From Chlorobiaceae bacterium (lineage in GTDB: Bacteria; Bacteroidota; Chlorobiia; Chlorobiales; Chlorobiaceae): 64,000 nucleotides of DNA. The stretch is taken from NCBI GenBank assembly GCA_013334565.1, contig JAAXXI010000004.1, positions 24,796 through 88,795 on the forward strand, in the 5' to 3' direction. The translations under genes were made by a program, and so were the position numbers. The notes under the pieces were generated by a model that saw nothing but the letters and a program-made list of their open reading frames with translations, made no database searches and was not told the DNA's origin. Numbering within the stretch: the stretch's first letter is position 1; each line of letters starts with the position of its first letter. Below, one piece after another: positions 46,246 through 55,400 of the stretch.

Positions 46246-46750
46246 CCCCGAAGCTCTGCTTCGTTAAAAAGTAATAAATTGAGTGACTACATACACAAAA
46301 GTCATAACGTGTCAGTACTGTTATACCATTTTGTCAGCCCATCAAAATACAGACGAGTGGTTTTTTCGGAAGCTGTTGATGAGAGCCTAAAACAGATATG
46401 CCTTGAAATTTCATACAGGTATGAGATTGAGTTTATCGAAATAGGTACAGATAAAGATCATGTGCATTTCTTGATTCAAAGCGTTCCGACAAACAGTCCG
46501 ACAAAAATCATACAGGTGATAAAAAGTATTACCACCAAGGAAATCTTTAAAAAACATCCAGAAGTCAAAAAACAGCTTTGGGGCGGAGAGTTCTGGGGAA
46601 AAGGGTTTTATGTAAATACAGTAGGGAAGCACGGGGATGAAAATACGATCAGAGCCTATGTTCAGGGTCAAGGTCGTGAAAAGGAGTATGTCAAGCTGCA
46701 CTCACAGCAGTTGCGCCTCTTTTAATACCTCGTAGCTCTGCTGCGAGGAT
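46246..46750 (+). mobile_element. Solitary IS200-type element (no tnpB) with hairpins at both ends; exact termini not determined
   Basis: Y1/HUH transposase ORF bracketed by a left hairpin CGAAGC-tct-GCTTCG (46249-46263) and a right hairpin CCTCGTAGC-tct-GCTGCGAGG (46728-46748). Confidence 0.85.
46279..46725 (+). CDS. tnpA: IS200/IS605-family Y1 transposase
   Basis: 148 aa; HVHFLIQ (HUH motif), LWGGEFWGKGFYVNTVGKHG, YVQGQGREKEY (catalytic Tyr region). Confidence 0.92.
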   Translation: MSDYIHKSHNVSVLLYHFVSPSKYRRVVFSEAVDESLKQICLEISYRYEIEFIEIGTDKDHVHFLIQSVPTNSPTKIIQVIKSITTKEIFKKHPEVKKQLWGGEFWGKGFYVNTVGKHGDENTIRAYVQGQGREKEYVKLHSQQLRLF

Positions 46751-46771
46751 TCTTTATTAAATTGTAAATAA

Positions 46772-46787
46772 ATACCTGAAAAGGTAT
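46772..46787. promoter_or_regulatory. Operator-like palindrome 1 upstream of hipB-like gene
   Basis: ATACC-TGAAAA-GGTAT. Confidence 0.75.
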
Positions 46788-46812
46788 AATATTGTAAATT
46801 ACAGTTACATTT

Positions 46813-46828
46813 ATACCTGATCCGGTAT
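46813..46828. promoter_or_regulatory. Operator-like palindrome 2 upstream of hipB-like gene
   Basis: ATACC-TGATCC-GGTAT; identical arms to operator 1, 41 bp centre to centre; 8 bp before the ORF start. Confidence 0.75.
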
Positions 46829-46836
46829 CCAGTATT

Positions 46837-47046
46837 ATGATGAATGATCTGTCAGGATTTGTCCGCGAGCGGCGAAAGGCTTTGAAGCTGACCCAGCCGG
46901 AGCTTGCAGAGAAGGCGGGAACCGGCCTTCGTTTCATCCGCGACCTGGAACAGGGCAAGAAATCGTTGCGTATGGACAAGGTGAACCAGGTTCTCGGTTT
47001 GTTCGGTTACGAGCTCGGTCCGGTCATGCAGGTGCGCGAGGGGTAG
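46837..47046 (+). CDS. hipB: XRE/HipB-like antitoxin (HTH)
   Basis: 69 aa; LSGFVRERRKALKLTQPELAEKAGTGLRFIRDLEQGKKSLRMDKVNQVLGLFGYELGPV. Confidence 0.88.
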   Translation: MMNDLSGFVRERRKALKLTQPELAEKAGTGLRFIRDLEQGKKSLRMDKVNQVLGLFGYELGPVMQVREG

Positions 47047-47049
47047 CAC

Positions 47050-47373
47050 ATGCGGAAAGCCGAGATTACCTGTAACGGCAGGTGTGCAGGATGGCTGATC
47101 GAAGACGGGGGGGGCTACCGTTTCTTTTATTACAAAGCCTATCTCGAGTCGCCGGATGCAAGGCCTGTCAGCCTTTCGCTGCCGTTGCGCGCCGAAGCGT
47201 TCACCAGCATGTCCATGATCCCTTTCTTTGACGGGCTTATCCCCGAAGGGGCGCTTCTCGACGCGGCCCTGAAACATTGGAAGCTGGATCCCCGGGACCG
47301 CATGGGGCTGCTGATGCACTGCTGCAGGGATTGCCCCGGAGCGGTCGGCGTTCATCCCCTTATCATGGAGTGA
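47050..47373 (+). CDS. hipS: HipS-like protein (stand-alone HipA N-terminal subdomain 1)
   Basis: 107 aa; FFYYKAYLESPDARPVSLSLPLRAEAFTSMSMIPFFDGLIPEG, DRMGLLMHCCRDCPGAVGVHPL; separate ORF from the kinase. Confidence 0.85.
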   Translation: MRKAEITCNGRCAGWLIEDGGGYRFFYYKAYLESPDARPVSLSLPLRAEAFTSMSMIPFFDGLIPEGALLDAALKHWKLDPRDRMGLLMHCCRDCPGAVGVHPLIME

Positions 47374-47376
47374 CCG

Positions 47377-48333
47377 ATGGAACGCCGATGTCTTTATTGC
47401 TACGAGCCGCTGGCTGTCGATGAGAGGGATTTCCACCCGAAGTGCAGCCGTAAAATGTTCGGGTGGGGCACGCCTCCGCACCTTCCCTTTCAAAAAAAAC
47501 AGATGGAGGAACTTCTCCTCGATGTCGTCCGTTCCCGGACCTGCATTTCCGGCGTTCAGCCTAAACTTGTCCTTAAAACGGGACCGTCCGCAAAGGACCG
47601 TGCCATCCAACAGTTCGGCCCGGCGGCTTCAGACGGAGGGTTCATTCTCAAGCTTCCCATTCCTGGAGTTCCGCAAATTTGCGAACTGGAGGACCTGGCG
47701 ATGCATATGGCCGAAGCTGCAGGGATCGACACGGTTCCGCATTGCCTTGTTCGCATGCGCTCGGGGAGCCCGGCATTCCTGACCCGCCGCATCGACCGGC
47801 TGAAAAAAGGCAAACGGCACATGGAGGATATGTGCCAGATAACAGGCAGGCTCACGGAAGGGAAATACCAGGGCTCCTATGAGCAGATCGCGGAAGCTCT
47901 CAGGCGTCATTCGGCAAACCCGGGCCTCGATGTCATCAACTTTTTCGAAGTGGTGCAGTTCGGTTTTCTTACAGGCAACGCGGATATGCATCTGAAGCAC
48001 TTTTCGCTGATCGACATGCCCGAACGGGGCGGCTTCAGCCTAGCCCCGGTTTGTGAGCTGCTTCCGATGGCACTTTTCACGCCTTCGGGTGGCGATGATC
48101 TTGCCCTCACGCTGAACGGAAAGAAACAGAGGATCACCTTCGAGGATTTCGTGGCGGCCCTCGAGGTATCGTCAGTAGACGGCATAGTGCAGGAGAGGAT
48201 GTTCAGGAAATTCAGGAAGGTGCTGCCGGCCTGGGAAAGCCTGATCGAACGGAGTTTCCTCGACAGGAAAATGCAGAAAGCTTACCGGGAGCTGATCATG
48301 AAAAAATTCCGCCAGATCGGCCTTGATTCGTGA
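47377..48333 (+). CDS. hipT: HipT-like Ser/Thr kinase (HipA C-terminal kinase core)
   Basis: 318 aa; SGVQPKLVLK Gly-rich loop, FLTRRIDRLKKGKRHMEDMCQITG, GFLTGNADMHLKHFSLID catalytic region, LAPVCELLPM. Confidence 0.87.
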   Translation: MERRCLYCYEPLAVDERDFHPKCSRKMFGWGTPPHLPFQKKQMEELLLDVVRSRTCISGVQPKLVLKTGPSAKDRAIQQFGPAASDGGFILKLPIPGVPQICELEDLAMHMAEAAGIDTVPHCLVRMRSGSPAFLTRRIDRLKKGKRHMEDMCQITGRLTEGKYQGSYEQIAEALRRHSANPGLDVINFFEVVQFGFLTGNADMHLKHFSLIDMPERGGFSLAPVCELLPMALFTPSGGDDLALTLNGKKQRITFEDFVAALEVSSVDGIVQERMFRKFRKVLPAWESLIERSFLDRKMQKAYRELIMKKFRQIGLDS

Positions 48334-48539
48334 CGAACCCTCAGAATGCTGCTTTTTGATGGGCTTTCAGCGTCAACGGCAACACCGAAAAATCCCGATG
48401 AGATCAGAAAACCGTGGAGCATAGCCCCGTTGATTCCAATTTTTTTACCTTTTCCTGATACTTGCATGCATGTGGTTATTTTGCATGACGTTACTATTGA
48501 ACGACGTAAATGAACTCCAGTTTCTCAAACAAAGATGCT

Positions 48540-49004
48540 ATGGACGTGTGCATTGTGACATTTTCTGAAACAAGGGTGGCCGCCATCACGCATACCGGGT
48601 CCCCCGGTAACGAGCACTATACCTTTCGGAAGCTCATCGCCTGGAAACTCGAAAGGCAGCTGACCGATCCCGCGAAGCACCGCCACTATGGCCTGCACTA
48701 TGCCGATCCGGGGAGCGTCGCGCCCGATGCTTACCGGGCCGACTTCTGTCTTTCGTTCGACGGTATCGTCGGGCAGAATCCCTTCGGCATTTTCGAAATG
48801 GTCATTCCGGAGATGCGCTGCGCCTTTGCAAGGGATGTGGGATCGCGATCGAACAACCGGGCAGCGGCAAGCCTGTACGAACGATGGCTGCCTTCAAGCG
48901 GCGAATCTCTGTCGGAATACCCCATGATTTTCCATTACGTCAATACCGGGCCGGACGTAAAGGAAGACGAGGCCATCACCGATGTCTACCTGCCTCTCAA
49001 ATGA
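48540..49004 (+). CDS. GyrI-like / AraC effector-binding-domain protein
   Basis: MDVCIVTFSETRVAAITHTGSPG...; YGLHYADPGSVAPDAYRADFCLSF...YPMIFHYVNTGPDVKEDEAITDVYLPLK. Confidence 0.75.
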   Translation: MDVCIVTFSETRVAAITHTGSPGNEHYTFRKLIAWKLERQLTDPAKHRHYGLHYADPGSVAPDAYRADFCLSFDGIVGQNPFGIFEMVIPEMRCAFARDVGSRSNNRAAASLYERWLPSSGESLSEYPMIFHYVNTGPDVKEDEAITDVYLPLK

Positions 49005-49063
49005 TGTTCAGACCCTGGAGACTTGTGTCCTGAAGCAGAAGGAAGCCTGAATTGTGTAATCGC

Positions 49064-49099
49064 ATCAGGAAAGCGATGCCTTATCGGTCCTGATTTTTT
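49064..49099 (+). terminator. Terminator-like hairpin with T-tract
   Basis: ATCAGGA-aag-CGAT-gcctt-ATCG-g-TCCTGAT-TTTTT, 60 bp after the GyrI-like CDS. Confidence 0.7.
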
Positions 49100-49255
49100 C
49101 GCGCCGCGAGGGAACCTTTTCAGCCCAGGAATCACTTGATTATGATTACCCCAGATTAGCCTTGATTTTTCGTTCCGCTGCCCCAAACTTTTCTTTGGAG
49201 GGTGAACAAGCGTGACCTGCACCAAGTTTCAACATAGCCGGGAGGAAAATTGCCT

Positions 49256-50326
49256 ATGGGCGCCTGTATCAACGACCACCTGAACCGTTACGGCGGTCTT
49301 GCCGTCGGACATGAGGACGAGCAGAAACGGTATTTCAGAGAAAAAAAGCTCTATGCGCTGCAGATTGAAACCACCGATGCCTGCCAGCAGGGGTGCATCT
49401 ACTGTTACGCCGGTTCCACACCCAGGGAGCGCCATGGGCTTGCGTCGGACGAAATCCGAAGCCTGCTCGACGATGCCGCGGCCCTGGAAATCCGGGCGAT
49501 CGACTGGCTGGGAGGCGACCCGCTGCTCCGTCCCGACTGGCACGAATTGATGCAGTATGCAAGGTCGCTCGGCCTGGTCAACAATGTCTGGACCAGCGGG
49601 CTGCCCCTCAGGAACAGACAGACTGCCGCCAGGGTGCATGAAGTGACCGAAGGCGGATTTGTCTCGGTGCACGTCGATTCCATCACCCCGGAAGTCTATG
49701 CGAAACTTCACCGCGGCGGCAATCAGCACTTCATCGATGCCGTCGTCGATGGCGTGACGAACATGCTCGATCTCGGCAAGCCCGCCGACAGCATGATCAA
49801 CTGCATCACCTATACCACCCTGCAGGGTCCGGAAGACGCCATCAGAACGATGCGCTGGTGGTTCGAACAGAAAGGTCTCCGAACCTGCCTGACCATGTTC
49901 AATCCGGCCGGAATGGGTGCCGAATGGCGGGCATTCGAACCCCGGCTGGATGAAATCCGGCAGGTCTACACCGAGCGCGACCGGATCAATTACGGAAGCG
50001 ACAACATGTCCATTGCCGGGATGGATACCGACAAATACTATTGCGGCACCATGGCCACGGTGACATTCACAGGAGACGTGACCCCCTGCTCGGTCATCCG
50101 TGAAGGGGTGGCCAATATCCGGACGACTCCTTTCAGGGAGATCATCGCCAGACATGGCAATACCCTCGTTCACGGAGAACTGCACGAGGTCTGCAACCTG
50201 CCCGCTCCCTGCGATACCTGCACGAACAATCCCCATTGCTGGGGTTGCCGGGCAAGCGCCTGGCACTACAACGGCGACGCGGACGGTCTCGACCCGAAAT
50301 GCTGGCTGATACGCAACAATCTCTAA
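49256..50326 (+). CDS. Radical SAM protein with SPASM-type C-terminal cysteine cluster
   Basis: MGACINDHLNRYGG...; ETTDACQQGCIYCYAG (CxxxCxxC), CNLPAPCDTCTNNPHCWGCRASAWHYNGDADGLDPKCW; RBS-like GGAGGA upstream. Confidence 0.87.
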   Translation: MGACINDHLNRYGGLAVGHEDEQKRYFREKKLYALQIETTDACQQGCIYCYAGSTPRERHGLASDEIRSLLDDAAALEIRAIDWLGGDPLLRPDWHELMQYARSLGLVNNVWTSGLPLRNRQTAARVHEVTEGGFVSVHVDSITPEVYAKLHRGGNQHFIDAVVDGVTNMLDLGKPADSMINCITYTTLQGPEDAIRTMRWWFEQKGLRTCLTMFNPAGMGAEWRAFEPRLDEIRQVYTERDRINYGSDNMSIAGMDTDKYYCGTMATVTFTGDVTPCSVIREGVANIRTTPFREIIARHGNTLVHGELHEVCNLPAPCDTCTNNPHCWGCRASAWHYNGDADGLDPKCWLIRNNL

Positions 50327-50364
50327 ACAACGTAACTCTGCAACCGGAAAAAGGAGGTCCTGGA

Positions 50365-51159
50365 ATGACGATAAAAAAACTCGATGTCACCATCGGAAAC
50401 GTGAACGAGGTCTATGACGGACCAGGCGGAATTCTCTGGGAGATGCTCATGGGCGACCAGATCCATGTCGGCGGTGCGGTGGAGACGGACATTCTCGCAG
50501 CGAAATCAGGGATCGATCCCGACAGCCACGTGCTCGACGTATGCAGCGCGCTTGGCGGCCCTGCGCGCCATCTGGCCCGCATGTACGGCTGCCGTGTTAC
50601 CGGCTTGGACGCGACCGTGCGTATGCATGAAGAGGCTGTCCGGCGCACAAAAGAGGTCGGGCTCGAGAAGCGGATCGAGTACCGGCTGGGGAACGCTCTC
50701 GACATGCCCTTTCCTGAAAACACCTTCGATGTGGTGTGGGGACAGGACGCCTGGTGTTACATCACCGACAAAAAGCGGCTGATCGAAGAGTGCGCCCGTG
50801 TTCTGAAACCCGGCGGGGTACTGGCATTTACCGACTGGCTGGAGACCGGCCCGATGACCGGGGACGAGTGGCTTGCCCTGAACACCTTCATGGTTTTTCC
50901 CTACATGGAAACTCTTGGAGGCTATGCAGCCCTTGCAGAAAATGCCGGCCTGGAGGTGATCGAGAAGGAAGACCTCACCCCCGATTTCGCTGATAATATC
51001 CAAATGTATCTTGACAAGGTGCAGAACGAGTTTCGCCAGGCGATCGTGGAGAACTACGGTCAGGACATGTATGCAGAGGTGGAACGCGGCATCGCCCTTT
51101 GGCGCGACGCCTCGGCTGCCGGCAAGGTTGGAAGGGGAAGGATCCTGGCACGGAAATAG
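50365..51159 (+). CDS. Class I SAM-dependent methyltransferase
   Basis: MTIKKLDVTIGNVNEVYDGPGGILWEMLMGDQIHVGG; VLDVCSALGGPARHLARMYGCRVTGLDAT, MPFPENTFDVVWGQDAWCYI; AAGGAGG RBS; 38 nt after the radical SAM gene. Confidence 0.88.
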   Translation: MTIKKLDVTIGNVNEVYDGPGGILWEMLMGDQIHVGGAVETDILAAKSGIDPDSHVLDVCSALGGPARHLARMYGCRVTGLDATVRMHEEAVRRTKEVGLEKRIEYRLGNALDMPFPENTFDVVWGQDAWCYITDKKRLIEECARVLKPGGVLAFTDWLETGPMTGDEWLALNTFMVFPYMETLGGYAALAENAGLEVIEKEDLTPDFADNIQMYLDKVQNEFRQAIVENYGQDMYAEVERGIALWRDASAAGKVGRGRILARK

Positions 51160-51236
51160 CCGGATAGGAATGGCTTCCTGAGCCTGTTTGTTTCTGCATC
51201 TGTGTGTGTCGCCGCTGATCCTGGTGTGTTTTCTTA

Positions 51237-52412
51237 TCAGATGTTTTCAAGGCATTCAAGCAGTGTGCCGTAGCTGATCTTTTCCTGTTCAAGCCTTACC
51301 TGTTCCCCCCAGTGGTTGTTGCAAAGCTGTTCGTACAGTTCCTGCTCGTCGGTGCTCAGCCGGTTGAGGCTTGCTGTTACGGGATAAGGTTCTGTTTCCC
51401 AGAAATGGCGGTGCTGCAGAAATGTTTGCCGGTCCATCAGAAATGAAGATGCTTCGGGAAAAAGCTCCCTGAACTGGTTGAGGATCGCGAAACCGTGGGT
51501 GTCGATGTCGCCCCAGTAATACATCCTGCGATTCTTCAGCCAGTCGATAGCGGTGAGGTTGCTGAACCCGTAACCTGCACCGAAGATGACCATGGCTCCC
51601 TGAATCGGGGGCAAGGCAAGGAAGTTGATTTCGTTTTCGGTGATGAAGATTTTTTCTGTCCTGAGGTCGAGCCGGGAAAAGTCTTCCCTGGTAATAGTGA
51701 TATCCTGGTCGGTACCGTGCTTCAGGATCGAAAGAGCCGGGTCGAGTATACGGAATCGCACTCTCAGAGGTTTGTCGCGGAAGCCGTAGCGTCTGCAGAA
51801 GTTCCCGGTTCCGCTGGATTGTTTATCGATCGATTCCTGTGGCAGGGCGAGGTCGAGTAGTTCGGACAGCACGCCCCGATGGTTTTCGATGAACTTGCTG
51901 TGTACTCCTTGCAGGTCGATCTGCCGCAGATAGATGCCGGGGCGGGGATGTTCGCGAAGCCACGCGACTATCTGCAGCATGAGCGGCCATGCTTCTGCCA
52001 GCTCGAGTGCGCGCACAGGACGTTTCGAAAGCCATGGAAGAAGAGATGGCTCCAGACGTCGGGTGATGGCGGCCATGCGTGAGAACTCCGCGGCGGCTTT
52101 ATGCTTGCCTATGAATCCGAGAGCATCATCCATGGAATCGATCCATATTTCGGACGGGATGTCGTTGACCCCGATCACCTGGTGTTTGACGGTGCGCCAG
52201 ACGATGCGGTAGGCTCCGGCTGCTTCTTTCAATTGCAAGATCCATGCACGCACATCAGCGAAACATTCACTCAACTGATTTGAATTTGGTCCTTTGAACG
52301 TCAGGCGAAGAGGAAACAGCTCTCTTTCCCCGATGATGGCGCAGTGAAGCATGCCCCGGCTCCAGAGCTTCTGCACCTGGGCTTTGAGGTCGGCAGGAGT
52401 CGTCCAGTTCAT
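51237..52412 (-). CDS. jetD: Wadjet protein JetD (DUF3322/DUF2220, Toprim-like nuclease subunit)
   Basis: 391 aa; N-terminal DUF3322-like, C-terminal MVIFGAGYGFSNL...YYWGDIDTHGFAILNQFRELFP (DxD Toprim-type motif). Confidence 0.9.
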   Translation of the reverse strand: MNWTTPADLKAQVQKLWSRGMLHCAIIGERELFPLRLTFKGPNSNQLSECFADVRAWILQLKEAAGAYRIVWRTVKHQVIGVNDIPSEIWIDSMDDALGFIGKHKAAAEFSRMAAITRRLEPSLLPWLSKRPVRALELAEAWPLMLQIVAWLREHPRPGIYLRQIDLQGVHSKFIENHRGVLSELLDLALPQESIDKQSSGTGNFCRRYGFRDKPLRVRFRILDPALSILKHGTDQDITITREDFSRLDLRTEKIFITENEINFLALPPIQGAMVIFGAGYGFSNLTAIDWLKNRRMYYWGDIDTHGFAILNQFRELFPEASSFLMDRQTFLQHRHFWETEPYPVTASLNRLSTDEQELYEQLCNNHWGEQVRLEQEKISYGTLLECLENI

Positions 52413-55400
52413 CGCATCATGTTCCGTTTTTCTGTACGGTATTCTTCGATACTGAGGTTGCGCAGCACCGATGCCCGTCCGTCCTGGTTGTGCACGAATC
52501 CAACGCTTGATACGAAGGGTTCGATGATGTGGATTTTCTGCAACGGGGTGACGATGAGCAGTTGCAGGTTGAGCCGGGCGAAGAGCTGCAGGCCGTAATG
52601 GGCCGACTCGTCGGAACCGCGGCCGAAAGCCTCGTCGATAACCACGAAGCGGAAGGATTTCGATTGCACCTCATCCTGTTTGAGGCCGAACTGGTAGGCG
52701 AGGCTGGCTGCGAGTACCGTATAGGCAAGTTTCTCTTTCTGCCCTCCCGACTTGCCACCCGAATCGGCATAGTGCTCGTGTTCGGTATGGTCCTCGTGCC
52801 ACCGTTCGCTGGCAGCGAAGACGAACCAGTTGCGAACGTCGGTCACCTTGGCAGTCCAGCGCCGGTCGAGGTCTGTTAAATCATCGCGTCCGCGGAACCG
52901 GTCGATGATTCTGCGCACCTGAATGAACTTAGCTTCGGAATACTGGGCGTTGTCCGAGCCGGTGAGGGCACCTTCGGTGCAGCTCCTGAGCTCGGCCTGG
53001 AAATCGCGGATGTCGGCGTCGGGGCTTGGCTGCGCTTCGAGGCTGATGTATCGGCCGGGGTTGTAGTCGATCTGTGTGAGCGAATTGTTGATCCGGGAAA
53101 TACGCTCCCTGATGGTCTCCCGCTCGCGGGCGAGCTGCGACTGAAAGTTGGCCACCTCACGAATGGTGTTTTCGTTGAGCAGTTCCTTGAAGCGATCTTC
53201 GAAGCGCGGCAGGTCATCCGCGCGTAGCTGCAGGAGCATCGAACGGTACTCTCCTGCAGAAGCGATGCTGACATCGACCTCGCGGGTTTCAAGCTTCCAT
53301 TTTTCGTTGTACTCTGTCATCGACCTGATGATCCTTTCCTTCATGCGTGAGAGCTTTTTGTCTTCGGCGTCAATTTTTCCCTGCAGCCAGTCGCGCATAT
53401 CGCGTTCACGGCTGTCGCACGATTCGACGGTAAGAGCACGATTCTCCCGCATCTCCGCCTGAAGGGCATCGAGCCTCCCGAAGCGCACGATCGTCTCCGA
53501 CATGGCTTCGGTCATGGATTGCCGTGCCTGCTCCTCAAGCTCTTTCGCGCTGCTGATTTTCTGCTCGGTTTTCGACCGCCTGTCCTTGCGTTCGTCGAGT
53601 AACCGTTCAGTTTCCCTGAGTCCGTTCTCCGTCTCTGCGAGCTGAGCGGCAAGGGTCCGCAGCATGTCCGAGGTGCTCTCGAGTTCGCGTTTTTCGGTTT
53701 CAAGCCGGGCGATGGTGACAGCAACCGGCTTCCAGTCGAGGTCGAGGAAGTCGGAATACTCGTCGAGCCGCGAGAGGATGCTGAGGCGTTCTTTCAGGTG
53801 CGTCTGCTCCTTGTGCAGTTCATCCATACGCTTTTTCAGTTCACCGAGAGACTCGCTTTTCCTGCGGGCGTTCTCTTCGAGCACGGCAATCTTTGCAACG
53901 TTGTTCCAGCCGAGCACATAACGGCTGCGGTCGTCGAGGCGGTGGCGGTCGTCTTTCTCATGGCGTTCGCCGGGCATTTTGACCTGTCCGGACATCGTGA
54001 CCGCTTTTTTCTCCCGCCTAAACTCCTCCTGACTGCTGCAACAGACCAGGTCGAAGCGATGGGCTATTTCTCTTTCGAGCCAGTCGAAATAAGGGGAGTC
54101 CGACCTGATCATGAGCTTATACGGCAGGGTGGACGGGTTTTCGGGCAGGTTTTCGCGGCGGGCTGGCAGACGTACCCGGAAATAGATGATGCGTCCCCTG
54201 AGATGGGTGCGATCAACCCACTCGGCCACCAGTGCATAGCGGGTATCGGGTACAAGCAGCGAGAGAGCGAAATTGCGAAGCAATCGTTCGACAGCTCCTT
54301 CCCACACTGCTTCTTCTTTGCGTACCTGAAGCAGTTCACCTGCGAAAGGTATTTCAGTTTCGTCGAGGTTCAGTGCCCGGCAGAGGTCACGACGCATGGC
54401 GATCTGCCGGTCATCGATATTGTTTTTACGTGCCTTCAGGCTCTCGATTTCTGCCATGAGATCCAGGTTCTCCTGCTGCTCGCGGGCAAGCGAGACGCCC
54501 GTTTCGTTGAGATCGTTCTGGACGCTTGCACCCTGTTCTTCGGTGCTCTCGCGCATTGCTTCATGTCCGGTGCGCTGGCTGAGGAACTCTTCGGCGGTTG
54601 CTGCAGGAGCTTTGCCGAGATGACGTAAAAGCTCTTCGTAACGGGAGGATTTCTGCTTTCGGCGTTCGAGCTCTTCCTGTTTCAACCGGATTTCCGATGC
54701 GATGCTCTCGATCCGGTCGCCTCCGTTCTCGGCAATGGTCCGACGCAGGTTGCGTTCATCTTCCTGTCCTTCGCGCCTCTTTTTTTCGAGATGTTCGACT
54801 GCGCTCTGATGGCGTGTCAACTCCTCTTTGAGAGAGTTGAGACGGTGCTGGAGAAGGCCGAGCTTGAGCGAAGCGAACCAGGGGCGGAGGGCATCCCTGC
54901 ATCCACGGAGTTCTTCGGTGGAGGCCGAAAGTTGCAGGTATTGGTCACAATCCTCCACAAGGGGTTCAAGCATGCCGATCTGCTGCTTTGCCTTGAGGAC
55001 CGCTTCGTGCGCGCGGTTGAGGTCTTCGAAATGGCGGATCAGGGCGGTGATGCGGGGCTCGACGTCGAAAGGTTCGAGCATGTGGCTGCGTACGAAGTCG
55101 GTGAGGTTTCCAACCGACTTGAGCGAAACGGTCTGATGGAACAGCTCCAGCGCCTGTTCGTTTTCGATGCCGAAGCGGCGGCGGAACCAGGCACCGTAAG
55201 GCGGGAAGCTGTCGAAGACCTCGATGCTGCCGGCACGCAGGCGATTGCGCAGGGCGGAGATCTCAGTGCCGAATCCCGAGAAGTCCGAGGCAATGGAGAG
55301 GTCACGTTCGGAAGCCGCAAAAAGGCGCGCAGGCTGTCCGGCGGGATCTTTAAACGAGAAGATCTGGGCGAGGGTGACCGTTTTGCCGTAACCTTCATTG

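Noticed and set aside
49212-49283. Possible 23-aa peptide MTCTKFQHSREENCLWAPVSTTT (GTG start) overlapping the radical SAM start, as a RiPP precursor
   Set aside because: Non-ATG start, poor ribosome-binding-site spacing, runs out of frame into the radical SAM gene and has no leader-core pattern. Only conservation in homologues would revive it.
49229-50266. 345-aa minus-strand ORF
   Set aside because: Antisense to the radical SAM gene, which has clear CxxxCxxC and SPASM motifs.
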